A stretch of 64,000 bases of DNA, taken from assembly GCF_900101885.1 (NCBI RefSeq), contig NZ_FNAN01000004.1:248001-312000 (forward strand), read 5' to 3'. Positions within the stretch are counted from its first letter, which is position 1. Each line of letters starts with the position of its first letter. The notes below the pieces were generated by a model, which did no database searches, had not been told where the DNA came from, and saw nothing but the letters and a program-made list of their open reading frames with translations. Source of the stretch: Dyadobacter soli (GTDB lineage Bacteria > Bacteroidota > Bacteroidia > Cytophagales > Spirosomataceae). The position numbers and the translations under genes are program-made. This document shows, in pieces, positions 8,486-17,524 of the stretch.

Positions 8486-9314
8486 AAAATAACTTCAAAA
8501 ATGTAACAATAAATGGCGCCGACAATAAAAGGCCGTCAAAACGGTCGAGGAAGCCGCCGTGGCCGGGAATACTGCTTCCCGAATCCTTAATGGCAATGCT
8601 CCGTTTGAACAGTGACTCCACCAGATCCCCGTAAGTACCCACCACCACGATAATCGCGCCGATGCAATACCACTTCCAGGGTTCGAAGGTACGGAAATAA
8701 TGCCCCAGCGCAAATGCGATAATGCCCGCAAAGACCGCGCTGCCCATCGATCCTTCCCAGGATTTTTTGGGAGAAATGCGTTCGAACAGTTTCCTTTTCC
8801 CAAACTTCGTGCCTGCAAAATACCCTCCGATATCCGAAGCCCAGAGTAGCAACAGGCTACCGAGCACGATTTCGTAGTTGTAAGTCCCTCCGCGCAGCGC
8901 CATCACGATGATCAATGCGAAGGGCAATGCCACGTAAATGATGCCCAGGAACGTAAACCCGATGTTCGTAAAGGGTTTCAGGTCGTTTTTTTTGTAGAGT
9001 TTGATAAAAAAGATCATCGACAGCAGCGGGCTGATGATGAAGTAGTTTTCAAACTCGACAATGTCCTGTTCAATCAAATACGCAAGAAGTATCATGACTG
9101 TGCCACAGAAGGTACCATAATAGGTAAGCGGCTGGTTACCGTCGAGCCCGAGCAGTTTGTAAAATTCGAGCTGCGTGAGGGAACTGATAGCGCAAAAAAG
9201 CAGCAAAAACGACCATTCACTGTAAACTATGGAAGTGATAATGACAAATACGCCCGCCAACCCGGTGATGGTCCTTTGCTGTAAATTACTCAGGTTGTTC
9301 AAGCGCTGCTTCAT
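8481..9314 (-). CDS. cdsA: Phosphatidate cytidylyltransferase
   Basis: A 277-residue integral membrane protein with about seven to eight hydrophobic segments. The CDP-diglyceride synthetase signature is intact near the C-terminus (ESLFKRSIAIKDSGSSIPGH followed by GGFLDRFDG), preceded by ISPKKSWEG. It makes CDP-diacylglycerol from phosphatidate and CTP, the branch point for phospholipids. Its 5' end overlaps the DUF2007 gene by 29 bases, which indicates translational coupling within a CPBP-DUF2007-cdsA unit. Confidence 0.93.
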   Translation of the reverse strand: MKQRLNNLSNLQQRTITGLAGVFVIITSIVYSEWSFLLLFCAISSLTQLEFYKLLGLDGNQPLTYYGTFCGTVMILLAYLIEQDIVEFENYFIISPLLSMIFFIKLYKKNDLKPFTNIGFTFLGIIYVALPFALIIVMALRGGTYNYEIVLGSLLLLWASDIGGYFAGTKFGKRKLFERISPKKSWEGSMGSAVFAGIIAFALGHYFRTFEPWKWYCIGAIIVVVGTYGDLVESLFKRSIAIKDSGSSIPGHGGFLDRFDGLLLSAPFIVTFLKLFS

Positions 9315-9507
9315 TCGTCAGTATTGTTTGGGCCTTTTCGAGATCGGCCGCGGGCACATGCACTTCAAAGTTTCCGAAAATCGGGTAGCTGCTATCCTGT
9401 TTGTTCACAATCACCGCTCCGATCCCGTTTTGTTCCAAAATTTCACGGGCTATTTCAGCCCGTATCGCCTGTCCGCTCTGGTAGGCCTTCGCCCAATTCT
9501 CCTCCAT
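9286..9507 (-). CDS. DUF2007 domain-containing small protein
   Basis: A 73-residue soluble protein. Residues 8-65 follow the DUF2007 pattern: YQSGQAIRAEIAREILEQNG, then an AVIVNKQDSSYP segment, FEVHVPAADLEKAQTIL. The family (putative prokaryotic signal transducing protein) has no established function and often neighbours membrane-protein genes. It lies 24 bases after the CPBP protease gene and overlaps the start of cdsA. Confidence 0.85.
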   Translation of the reverse strand: MEENWAKAYQSGQAIRAEIAREILEQNGIGAVIVNKQDSSYPIFGNFEVHVPAADLEKAQTILTNEAALEQPE

Positions 9508-9531
9508 TATTTTCTGAAATGTTAAATTATC

Positions 9532-10497
9532 TTAAAAGTTACGCGGGATGCTCGTTCCCGCCCTTTGCCCGTTCTTTTTAACTACACCTAAAATGGCCGT
9601 GGACACCACCAGGGAAGCCAGAATGAGCAGTATCGGCATCGATTTCGCCTCCTCGATATTGATCTCCACCAGACCCACATTGTGTAAATACATCATAACC
9701 AGCACAAAGCCGTTATTGACGAAGTGCGCCAGGATCGCGACCCACAAATTGCCGGTCCAATAATACAGATAGCCGAACAATGCACCAAGCATCATCCGGG
9801 GTAAAAAGCCGTAGAACTGGAAGTGAATAGCGCTGAAAATAGCCGCCGAAAGCCAGATCGCCACGTGGATGTTACGCAATTCAAGGTATAACTTCGACTG
9901 GATCACCCCTCTGAAAAGAATTTCCTCGCCAAGCGCCGGCAAAACCGTTACCACAAACAATGCGATCAGTAGCTGCCCGAAACTGGTATAGCTCGTCAGA
10001 AATTCGGTCATCACCGAGAGCTGGTCCTCCTTGTCGCGCATCCATTTTTCCAGGCCGGACAATGCGTCCGGCAGATCCATCGCCTGGTTCCATTCGATAA
10101 ACTTGCTGTTCACCGGGATAAATGCCAGCACCAGCACGAATGCAAGCGCCCAGATGTACGGCGCGGGTTTCCGATCGGTATTCAGGTCGGCAATGCTGCG
10201 GCGTTCGATATAAAACCAGTAAATGAGTGTCGGAAGCAAATAGGAAAAGAAATGCACGGTACCCTGCATGATCATCAGGGCATTCCATCCGTTTGGTATT
10301 TTTTCGGGTTCTGCAAAAAGCTGGGTGAGCAGCGCTGTAACGCTCTCGGTGTCCGCGCCGAGGTAAATCGCCAGGGCCATAACCGCCAGTACATTGCCTA
10401 CGGCCATACCGATGAGCATGAAGCCCACCAATACCAATAAACTGCCCCAGGTGCCGGGTACGCGCGAAACAACCAGATTCGGGTTACTATTTTGCAT
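9532..10497 (-). CDS. CPBP family intramembrane glutamic endopeptidase (CAAX/Abi type)
   Basis: The start at 10497 gives 321 residues beginning MQNSNPNLVVSRVPG. It has about eight membrane segments. The three CPBP motifs are visible: EEILFRG (Glu-Glu-xxx-Arg), FSAIHFQF (His) and AHFVNNGF (His/Asn). The family includes CAAX prenyl proteases and bacterial immunity-type proteins, and substrates are usually unknown. It is first in a likely minus-strand operon with DUF2007 and cdsA. Confidence 0.88.
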   Translation of the reverse strand: MQNSNPNLVVSRVPGTWGSLLVLVGFMLIGMAVGNVLAVMALAIYLGADTESVTALLTQLFAEPEKIPNGWNALMIMQGTVHFFSYLLPTLIYWFYIERRSIADLNTDRKPAPYIWALAFVLVLAFIPVNSKFIEWNQAMDLPDALSGLEKWMRDKEDQLSVMTEFLTSYTSFGQLLIALFVVTVLPALGEEILFRGVIQSKLYLELRNIHVAIWLSAAIFSAIHFQFYGFLPRMMLGALFGYLYYWTGNLWVAILAHFVNNGFVLVMMYLHNVGLVEINIEEAKSMPILLILASLVVSTAILGVVKKNGQRAGTSIPRNF

Positions 10498-10625
10498 AAT
10501 TGGTGTAAATTTACAGTTTATTATCAATTTATAAATAAGGGCTTCGCAAACCGGCCGCGTTCAAAGGGTTACGTTCCCGCAGACCCTTTCCGGCACATAT
10601 TACTGCGAAGCGGTGTTGAAGGATT

Positions 10626-11615
10626 ATGGTTAAGATTGGAAATATAGAACTGAGTGATTTTCCGTTGCTGCTGGCACCGATGGAAGACGTGAGCGATCCG
10701 CCGTTCCGCGCGGTATGCAAGGAAAACGGGGCGGATTTGATGTACACCGAATTCGTGTCGTCGGAAGGGCTCATCCGGGATGCTGCCAAAAGCGTTCAGA
10801 AACTGGATATTTTCGAGTATGAAAGGCCGGTGGGCATTCAGCTGTTCGGTAGCGATGTGGAGACAATGGGCTCATGCGCGGAGATCGCCTCCCGCGTGAA
10901 CCCCGACCTGATCGATATCAATTACGGCTGCCCGGTGAAGAATGTCGCCTGCCGCGGTGCGGGCGCTGCATTGTTGCAGGACATTCCCAAAATGGTCAAA
11001 ATGACCGAGTCGGTGATCAAATCGACGCATTTGCCGGTGACTGTAAAAACGCGCCTCGGCTGGGACGACAATACGAGAAATATCCAGGAAGTAGCGGAGC
11101 GTTTGCAGGATATCGGCATTAAGGCGCTGTCCATTCACGGGCGTACCCGCGTACAGATGTACAAAGGCGCTGCCGACTGGTCGCTCATTGCCAAAGTGAA
11201 GGAAAACCCGCGCATTACCATCCCTATTTTCGGTAATGGCGATATCGATACGCCCGAGAAAGCTTTGGAATACAAAAATACCTACGGCGTGGACGGCATC
11301 ATGATCGGCCGCGCGACGATCGGCAATCCGTGGATCTTCAACGAGATCAAGCATTACCTCAAAACCGGCGAGAAACTGGCTCCGCCAACCATGGAGCAGC
11401 GTGTGGACGTTTGCCGCAGGCACCTCGAATTTTCGATCCGCTGGAAAGGGCCGGTAGCAGGTGTGTTTGAAATGAGAAGGCATTATACCAATTATTTCAA
11501 AGGACTGGAACACTTCAAACCATACAGAATGCGCCTCGTGGAAGCACCTACCTTCGACGAGCTCGACAGCATCCTAAAAGAAATTGCGAACGATTACACC
11601 GAAATGGTATGCTGA
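10626..11615 (+). CDS. dusB: tRNA-dihydrouridine synthase
   Basis: A 329-residue TIM-barrel flavoprotein of the DusB type. It contains the FMN-binding LAPMEDVSD N-terminus, the catalytic Cys (about residue 102) in NYGCPVKNV, the VKTRLGWDD segment, and SIHGRTR. It reduces uridine to dihydrouridine in tRNA D-loops. The gene overlaps the downstream biotin carrier gene by seven bases, so the two are co-transcribed. Confidence 0.93.
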   Translation: MVKIGNIELSDFPLLLAPMEDVSDPPFRAVCKENGADLMYTEFVSSEGLIRDAAKSVQKLDIFEYERPVGIQLFGSDVETMGSCAEIASRVNPDLIDINYGCPVKNVACRGAGAALLQDIPKMVKMTESVIKSTHLPVTVKTRLGWDDNTRNIQEVAERLQDIGIKALSIHGRTRVQMYKGAADWSLIAKVKENPRITIPIFGNGDIDTPEKALEYKNTYGVDGIMIGRATIGNPWIFNEIKHYLKTGEKLAPPTMEQRVDVCRRHLEFSIRWKGPVAGVFEMRRHYTNYFKGLEHFKPYRMRLVEAPTFDELDSILKEIANDYTEMVC

Positions 11616-12136
11616 AAGTAAATGTGGGTAACAAGCCGCAGGCCGAGCAGCCTGAGCAAGGCAGTGCATTTGAAATAGACCAGCGGAAAGAAGGCTGGTT
11701 CATGAATGGCAATGCTTTCAATGGCGACATTGCGGCGCTTGGTAACAACCGTTTCCACGTGATCTGGAACAACAAATCCTACAATATTGAGGTCGTCGAC
11801 CGTAACCCGGCTGAGAAAACGACGCACTTGCTCATCAATGGCCAGCATTACCACACCACGGCAAAGGACGATCTCGATCTTTTGCTCGAAAAAATGGGCA
11901 TGCAGAATGTTTCCGCGCAAAAAATCAATAATGTAAAAGCGCCCATGCCGGGGCTGATCCAGTCCATTGCCGTGGCCGAAGGCGACAGCATTGCCAAGGG
12001 CGACAACCTGCTTGTGCTCGTGGCGATGAAGATGGAAAACGTGATCAAATCGTCGGGCAGCGGGGTCATTAAAACTCTGAAAGTGACGCCGGGACAGATT
12101 GTGGAAAAAAACCAGGTATTATTGGAGTTTCACTAA
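11609..12136 (+). CDS. Biotin carboxyl carrier (biotinyl-lipoyl) domain protein
   Basis: A 175-residue protein. The last 70 residues form a biotinyl domain with PMPGLIQSIAVAEGDSIAKG and the biotinylation motif AMKM (Lys141). The N-terminal 100 residues resemble the linker region of acyl-CoA carboxylase carrier subunits. As a carrier it would shuttle carboxybiotin between biotin carboxylase and a carboxyltransferase, but no such subunits are in this window, so its partner enzyme (acetyl-, propionyl- or methylcrotonyl-CoA carboxylase) is not known. It overlaps dusB. Confidence 0.88.
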   Translation: MLKVNVGNKPQAEQPEQGSAFEIDQRKEGWFMNGNAFNGDIAALGNNRFHVIWNNKSYNIEVVDRNPAEKTTHLLINGQHYHTTAKDDLDLLLEKMGMQNVSAQKINNVKAPMPGLIQSIAVAEGDSIAKGDNLLVLVAMKMENVIKSSGSGVIKTLKVTPGQIVEKNQVLLEFH

Positions 12137-12197
12137 AAACTTGTGAATCTGAACTTAGTCCGCTTATTTTTACGGATCAAAACACCACATCACTACC

Positions 12198-12920
12198 ATG
12201 CCGGAACCAAGATACAAACGTTTATTACTGAAACTCAGCGGAGAAGCACTCAACGGGGGCGATAAGGCCCAGGTCATTGACTTTAACATTCTCGACAATT
12301 ATGCCAAGGAAATCAAAAGGATTACCGAGGTCGGCGTGCAGGTGGCAATTGTAATTGGTGGTGGAAACATATTCCGTGGGGCTTCCGTGGAAAAATCGGG
12401 GATCGACCGCGTGCAGGGCGATCACATGGGCATGCTCGCGACCGTGATCAACGGGATGGCGATCCAGAGCTCGCTGGAAAAACACGGAATGAACACGCGC
12501 CTGATGTCGGCCATCAAAATGGAGCAGGTTTGTGAGCCATTAATCCGCCGCCGCGCCGTGCGCCACCTTGAAAAAGGACGCGTGGTGATCTTTGGCGCAG
12601 GAACGGGTAACCCCTATTTCACAACCGACACGACGGCCGGCCTCCGTGCCATCGAATCGGAATCGGAAGTGGTATTGAAAGGAACCCGCGTGGACGGCGT
12701 TTACACGGCAGATCCCGAGAAAGACCCAACCGCTACCAAGTACTCACAACTCTCATTTGACGAGGCTTTGGCTAAAAACCTCAAAATCATGGACCTTACC
12801 GCATTCACATTGTGCAAGGAAAATGACCTCCCGATTATCGTATTCGACATGAACAAGCCTGGTAACCTTTACGACCTGGTAATGGGTGGAGAAGTCGGAA
12901 CGCTGATCTCGAATCAATAG
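12198..12920 (+). CDS. pyrH: UMP kinase
   Basis: A 240-residue amino-acid-kinase-fold enzyme at the normal bacterial length. Motifs include [35 protein letters not shown] and [15 protein letters not shown]. It phosphorylates UMP to UDP as a hexamer and is usually feedback-regulated by UTP. It is followed 24 bases later by frr, the conserved bacterial pairing. Confidence 0.96.
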   Translation: MPEPRYKRLLLKLSGEALNGGDKAQVIDFNILDNYAKEIKRITEVGVQVAIVIGGGNIFRGASVEKSGIDRVQGDHMGMLATVINGMAIQSSLEKHGMNTRLMSAIKMEQVCEPLIRRRAVRHLEKGRVVIFGAGTGNPYFTTDTTAGLRAIESESEVVLKGTRVDGVYTADPEKDPTATKYSQLSFDEALAKNLKIMDLTAFTLCKENDLPIIVFDMNKPGNLYDLVMGGEVGTLISNQ

Positions 12921-12944
12921 AACAATACAGCTTACTATAAAACA

Positions 12945-13505
12945 ATGGAAGAAATAGAATTATATCTGGACGACGCCAAGGATACGATGGACGGCGCAAT
13001 CAAACACCTTATTATCGAATTGGGTAAAATCCGCGCCGGAAAAGCATCTCCCCAAATGCTGGAAGGTCTTCAGATCGATTACTATGGTTCAATGACGCCG
13101 ATCCAGAACGTGGCTACGATTAACACGCCCGATGCACGGACGCTGGCGATCAAGCCTTTCGAGAAGAAGATCATCAACGACATCGAAAAGGCGATCCGCA
13201 ATAGTAACCTCGGCTTCTCGCCTTCGAACGACGGTGACATGATCCGGATTTCTGTTCCCCCATTGAATGAAGAGCGCCGCCGCGAACTCGTGAAACGCGC
13301 GAAAAATGAAATTGAAACTGCGAAGATCAACGTCCGTAACATTCGTCAGGACGCCAACAACTCGCTAAGAAAACTGACCAAGGAAGGTGTTGCCGAGGAT
13401 CTGGTAAAATCCAGCGAAGACCGCGTTCAGAAATTGACAGACAGCTTCATAGCCAAAATCGAACAGATATTCTCCGTAAAAGAAAGGGAGATCATGGAAG
13501 TATAA
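12945..13505 (+). CDS. frr: Ribosome recycling factor
   Basis: A 186-residue all-helical/beta two-domain protein with RRF landmarks: LGKIRAGKASPQMLEG, YYGSMTPIQNVATI and the LTKEGVAEDLVKSSED region. With EF-G it splits post-termination ribosomes. It is the last gene of the plus-strand block and is followed by an intrinsic terminator at 13535-13557. Confidence 0.96.
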   Translation: MEEIELYLDDAKDTMDGAIKHLIIELGKIRAGKASPQMLEGLQIDYYGSMTPIQNVATINTPDARTLAIKPFEKKIINDIEKAIRNSNLGFSPSNDGDMIRISVPPLNEERRRELVKRAKNEIETAKINVRNIRQDANNSLRKLTKEGVAEDLVKSSEDRVQKLTDSFIAKIEQIFSVKEREIMEV

Positions 13506-13534
13506 TACGACTGATTCCCTACCTTAACCAAACA

Positions 13535-13557
13535 AAAACCCGCCGAAAGCGGGTTTT
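13535..13557. terminator. Intrinsic terminator after frr (likely bidirectional)
   Basis: A 9-bp stem AAAACCCGC / GCGGGTTTT encloses a CGAAA loop and is followed by a T-run on the plus strand. The matching A-run upstream makes it usable on the minus strand for the convergent uxs transcript. Confidence 0.88.
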
Positions 13558-13572
13558 TTGTTTGATTAAGGT

Positions 13573-13592
13573 CCCCGGACTGAAGTCCGGGG
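13573..13592. repeat. Short palindrome, copy 1 of 2
   Basis: CCCCGGACT / AGTCCGGGG with a GA centre is a perfect 9-bp inverted repeat. A near copy occurs 46 bases further at 13638-13657. Both lie between the frr terminator and the end of uxs. Confidence 0.8.
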
Positions 13593-13637
13593 CAAGGGGA
13601 TTACAATTGCTTGAAATTCTCGAAAAAATATCCAATG

Positions 13638-13657
13638 CCCCGGACTTTAATCCGGGG
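13638..13657. repeat. Short palindrome, copy 2 of 2
   Basis: CCCCGGACT and AATCCGGGG form an almost perfect inverted repeat around a TT centre. It shares the CCCCGGACT arm with the copy at 13573-13592. This looks like a REP-type intergenic element. Confidence 0.75.
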
Positions 13658-13672
13658 AAACCAAAATTATTG

Positions 13673-14665
13673 TTATTTGTTGGCGCTGAAACCTTCGAAG
13701 CCTCTGTGATTTGACTCTTCGTACAAACGCTCTTTCGGCAGGCTGCGGAAATAGTCGTAGGTAATGCGGAGGCCTTCTTCGCGGGCTACTTTCGGTTCCC
13801 AGCCCAGGATTTCCTTCGCTTTCGAAATGTCCGGCTGGCGCTGTTTCGGATCGTCCTGAGGAAGCGGCTTGTACACCACTTTCTGGTCCGTACCCGTCAG
13901 TTTGATAATTTCTTCTGCAAACTGGCCGATCGTGATCTCCTTAGGGTTCCCAATATTGACAGGCAACGAGTAATCGCTCAGCAACAGGCGGTAAATACCT
14001 TCTACCAGGTCATCCACATAGCAGAACGAGCGCGTTTGTGAACCATCACCGAACACGGTAATGTCCTCGCCGCGCAACGCCTGACCCATGAATGCAGGCA
14101 ATACCCGTCCGTCGTTCAATCGCATGCGGGGCCCGTAAGTGTTGAAGATACGTACGATGCGCGTTTCCAGGCCGTGGTAACGGTGGTAAGCCATTGTGAT
14201 CGCCTCCTGGTAACGTTTCGCCTCGTCATAGCAGCCGCGCGGCCCGATCGGGTTCACGTGGCCCCAGTAATCTTCGGTTTGCGGGTGAACGAGCGGGTCG
14301 CCGTACACCTCCGAAGTGGAAGCGATAATGAAACGTGATTTTTTGGCACGGGCCAATCCCAACAGGTTATGCGTTCCCATTGCTCCTACTTTGAGCGTCT
14401 GGATAGGGATTTTCAGATAGTCGATCGGACTGGCGGGAGATGCGAAGTGCATGATGTAATCGAGCTCGCCCGGTACGTGCACATATTTGGTCACATCGTG
14501 ATGGTAAAACTCGAAATTCGGGTTTGGCATCAGGTGTTCGATATTACGCATATCGCCGGTGATCAGGTTGTCCATCCCGATCACGTACATTCCCTCCTTT
14601 AAAAAACGCTCGCAGAGGTGCGAACCCAGGAAACCTGCTGCTCCCGTAATTAAAACACGTTTCAT
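13673..14665 (-). CDS. uxs: UDP-glucuronate decarboxylase (UDP-xylose synthase)
   Basis: A 330-residue extended short-chain dehydrogenase. It has the NAD-binding [14 protein letters not shown] motif at residues 7-20, the [20 protein letters not shown] block typical of UXS enzymes, an STSEVYGDP segment, and the active-site Tyr-xxx-Lys in [11 protein letters not shown]. It converts UDP-glucuronate to UDP-xylose. The gene lies 36 bases downstream of ugd, which makes its substrate, so the pair forms a UDP-xylose supply operon. Confidence 0.92.
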   Translation of the reverse strand: MKRVLITGAAGFLGSHLCERFLKEGMYVIGMDNLITGDMRNIEHLMPNPNFEFYHHDVTKYVHVPGELDYIMHFASPASPIDYLKIPIQTLKVGAMGTHNLLGLARAKKSRFIIASTSEVYGDPLVHPQTEDYWGHVNPIGPRGCYDEAKRYQEAITMAYHRYHGLETRIVRIFNTYGPRMRLNDGRVLPAFMGQALRGEDITVFGDGSQTRSFCYVDDLVEGIYRLLLSDYSLPVNIGNPKEITIGQFAEEIIKLTGTDQKVVYKPLPQDDPKQRQPDISKAKEILGWEPKVAREEGLRITYDYFRSLPKERLYEESNHRGFEGFSANK

Positions 14666-14701
14666 TAAAATGAGTAAGTTAGAGTATTTACTAATTTATG
14701 A

Positions 14702-16018
14702 TCAGGCCGGCACCACCTTCTCACGACCAATGCTGTAATAGGTATAACCCATTTCGCGCATCTGATCGAGTTCGTACAGGTTCCTGCCATCGAAAACCAC
14801 TTTGTTTTTCAGCAGTTTACCCATTTTTTCAAATTCCGGCGTACGGAACTGAGGCCATTCGGTAAAGATCATCAATGCATCCGCATCGTCGAGCGCTGCG
14901 TAAGGCGTGTGGGTAAAAGTGATCTTATCTCCCAGAATACCTTTCACATTCGTCATCGCTTCCGGATCGTAAGCCACTACTTTTGCACCGGCCGCGAGCA
15001 ATGCTTCGATGTTTTCCAATGCCGGTGCTTCGCGGATATCGTCGGTATAGGGCTTAAATGCCAATCCCCAAACGGCGATCGTCTTGCCTTTCAGGTCGCT
15101 GGCAAAGTAGTTCTCAACCATCGGAAGCAATTTCTTCTTCTGGTCGTAGTTCACATCCATCACCGATTTCAGGATCCGGAAATCGTAATCGTAATCTTTG
15201 GACGTTTTCGCCAATGCCTGAACATCTTTTGGAAAACAGCTACCGCCATATCCGATACCCGCGAAAAGGAAGCGCTTGCCGATACGGCTGTCGGTTCCGA
15301 TACCACGACGAATATCGTCCACGTTGGCACCTACTTTCTCGCAAAGGTTCGCGATCTCGTTCATGAAAGTGATCTTCATAGCCAGGAACGAGTTAGCCGC
15401 ATACTTGGTCATTTCCGCCGAGCGCTCATCCATAAAGATCACCGGGTTGCCCTGGCGTACGAGCGGAGCGTACAACTTCTCCATTACCTTTTTGGCTTTT
15501 TCCGAGGTAGTACCCACCACCACGCGGTCGGGCTTCATAAAATCTTCCACGGCAACACCTTCACGGAGGAATTCCGGGTTGGATACCACGTCGAAATCCA
15601 CTTTCGCGTTTTTCGCGATCGCAGCGTGCACTTTCTCGGCCGTTCCCACGGGAACCGTGCTCTTGTCGATGATCACCGCGTACTGATCGAGGATCGGCCC
15701 GAGGTCGTTGGCAACTCCTAGAATATATTTAAGGTCGGCGGAGCCATCTTCTCCCGGAGGCGTTGGTAATGCGAGGAATATCACCTGCGCATCCTTGATA
15801 CCTTCGGCCAAACTCGTCGTAAACAACAAGCGTCCTTCCGCCACATTGCGGTCGAAAAGAACGTCGAGGCCCGGCTCGTAAATGGGTATTTCTCCTTTTT
15901 GAAGGCGTTCAACCTTTCTGACATCGATGTCGACGCAAGTCACCTGGTTGCCGGTCTCGGCAAAGCAGGTACCTGTCACCAACCCGACGTATCCTGTTCC
16001 TACTACTGCAATTTTCAT
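14702..16018 (-). CDS. ugd: UDP-glucose 6-dehydrogenase
   Basis: A 438-residue NAD-dependent dehydrogenase. It begins MKIAVVGTGYVGLVTGTCFA, the Rossmann motif, and contains the catalytic Cys in GIGYGGSCFPKDVQAL and the C-terminal VWGLAFKPYTDDIREAP block. It oxidises UDP-glucose to UDP-glucuronate. It precedes uxs on the same strand. Confidence 0.95.
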   Translation of the reverse strand: MKIAVVGTGYVGLVTGTCFAETGNQVTCVDIDVRKVERLQKGEIPIYEPGLDVLFDRNVAEGRLLFTTSLAEGIKDAQVIFLALPTPPGEDGSADLKYILGVANDLGPILDQYAVIIDKSTVPVGTAEKVHAAIAKNAKVDFDVVSNPEFLREGVAVEDFMKPDRVVVGTTSEKAKKVMEKLYAPLVRQGNPVIFMDERSAEMTKYAANSFLAMKITFMNEIANLCEKVGANVDDIRRGIGTDSRIGKRFLFAGIGYGGSCFPKDVQALAKTSKDYDYDFRILKSVMDVNYDQKKKLLPMVENYFASDLKGKTIAVWGLAFKPYTDDIREAPALENIEALLAAGAKVVAYDPEAMTNVKGILGDKITFTHTPYAALDDADALMIFTEWPQFRTPEFEKMGKLLKNKVVFDGRNLYELDQMREMGYTYYSIGREKVVPA

Positions 16019-16107
16019 AAACGGTTAATTATATATAGCTGTTTTGGCACTTGTTTAATAAAATCCGGGAATTGTACTTAACTAAGTCCAGTGCGTGAGG
16101 ACGGTTG

Positions 16108-16115
16108 CAAAAGTA
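16108..16115 (-). promoter_or_regulatory. Candidate -7 element upstream of ugd
   Basis: On the minus strand this reads TACTTTTG, an exact TAnnTTTG. Transcription would begin about 80 bases before the ugd ATG. No good TTTG is seen at the expected upstream spacing, so this is tentative. A second isolated match (TATATTTG) lies at 16209-16216. Confidence 0.3.
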
Positions 16116-16229
16116 ATTTTTTTAAGCGAATGTTCACCGTCGCGATTTGGATTTGTTCGTTACTGGCTAGCGAATTTGTTGCATTCTCACTATCATTGGG
16201 TAATCACACAAATATAATCATCAACACCT

Positions 16230-17393
16230 ATGGACACACGAGAAGATAACCTGACTAAGAACCCCTCCGACGAAATTTGTAACCTCATCAAACAAACCGT
16301 CAGGGATTTCGCTGCGCTGCACATCAAGCCACACATCCGCACCTGGGACGAAGAGCAGCATTTTCCGAAAGAACTTTTCAAAGCAATGGGCGAGCTCGGC
16401 CTCATGGGAATGCTCATTCCCGAAAGCCTCGGCGGCGCCGGACTCGGCTACCGTGAATATGTTACCGCCATCGTCGAACTCGCGAAGGTCGACCCGTCGG
16501 TTGCATTGTCGATGGCAGCGCACAATTCGCTTTGTACTAATCATATATATATGTTCGGCACCGACGAGCAGAAGCAAAAATACCTTCCCGGCCTCGCCTC
16601 AGGCGCACTCGTGGGCGCATGGGGCCTTACCGAGCCCAATACCGGCTCCGACGCAGGGAATATGCGTACAGTAGCCGTGCGGGATGGTGACGACTGGGTA
16701 ATTAATGGTTCAAAAAACTTCATTACCAACGGCAAAAGCGCAGATGTTCTCGTAGTAATGACCCGTACCGGCGAGCCCGGCGACAAGCACGGCGCCACCG
16801 CATTCGTGCTGGACGCCACCACGCCGGGTTTCAGCCCGGGGCGCAAGGAGGATAAACTCGGCATGCGCGCCTCCGAAACAGTAGAACTACTATTCCAGGA
16901 TTGCCGCATCCCCGACAGCCAGCGCCTCGGCGAGATCGGCGACGGATTCATACAATCATTAAAAGTGCTCGACGGCGGCCGCATATCCATTGCCGCATTG
17001 GGCGTAGGTACGGCCTGGGGTGCGTACGAGGCCGCATTGGCCTATTCCAAAGAGCGCAAGCAGTTCGGCAAGGCGATCTGCGACTTTCAGGCCATTGCAT
17101 TCAAGCTGGCGGATATGTATACCGATGTGCAAGCCTCTTCGTTGCTGACTTTCCACGCGGCAGAACTAAAAGACGCAGGCGAAAAAGTGACGCTCGCGAG
17201 CTCGGTAGCCAAATACCATTCGTCGGAAACCGCCGTGCGCGTTGCCAACGAGGCTGTTCAGATATTTGGTGGTTATGGTTTTGTAAAAGATTACCCTGCT
17301 GAAAAATTCTACCGCGACAGCAAGCTTTGCACCATCGGTGAGGGGACGAGCGAAATACAGAAAATAGTTATATCAAAAGAAATATTGAAATAA
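16230..17393 (+). CDS. Acyl-CoA dehydrogenase
   Basis: A 387-residue FAD enzyme of normal family length. It contains GAWGLTEPNTGSDAGNMRT, the KNFITNGKSADV segment, RKQFGKAICDFQAIAFKLAD, and the C-terminal TIGEGTSEIQ whose Glu371 is in the position of the catalytic base in short/medium-chain enzymes. It performs the first oxidation of acyl-CoA beta-oxidation. Chain-length preference cannot be read from sequence alone. It is monocistronic as far as can be seen. Confidence 0.93.
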   Translation: MDTREDNLTKNPSDEICNLIKQTVRDFAALHIKPHIRTWDEEQHFPKELFKAMGELGLMGMLIPESLGGAGLGYREYVTAIVELAKVDPSVALSMAAHNSLCTNHIYMFGTDEQKQKYLPGLASGALVGAWGLTEPNTGSDAGNMRTVAVRDGDDWVINGSKNFITNGKSADVLVVMTRTGEPGDKHGATAFVLDATTPGFSPGRKEDKLGMRASETVELLFQDCRIPDSQRLGEIGDGFIQSLKVLDGGRISIAALGVGTAWGAYEAALAYSKERKQFGKAICDFQAIAFKLADMYTDVQASSLLTFHAAELKDAGEKVTLASSVAKYHSSETAVRVANEAVQIFGGYGFVKDYPAEKFYRDSKLCTIGEGTSEIQKIVISKEILK

Positions 17394-17411
17394 TTATATT
17401 TAATTTCAACC

Positions 17412-17438
17412 GCCTATCCCAGTGATCGACCGATAGGC
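17412..17438. repeat. Short inverted repeat after the acyl-CoA dehydrogenase gene
   Basis: GCCTATC (17412-17418) pairs with GATAGGC (17432-17438) around a 13-base loop. There is no T-tract. It may be a weak transcript-end structure. Nothing else is recognisable in 17394-17524 except a small ATGGC/GCCAT hairpin. Confidence 0.35.
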
Positions 17439-17524
17439 AAGTTTCCCTGTATGTTAATCCCGGAACAATAGGAAGCAAGTAGGGTTATGGCTATTTTCGC
17501 CATAGACCTTAAAACCGACTTGTT

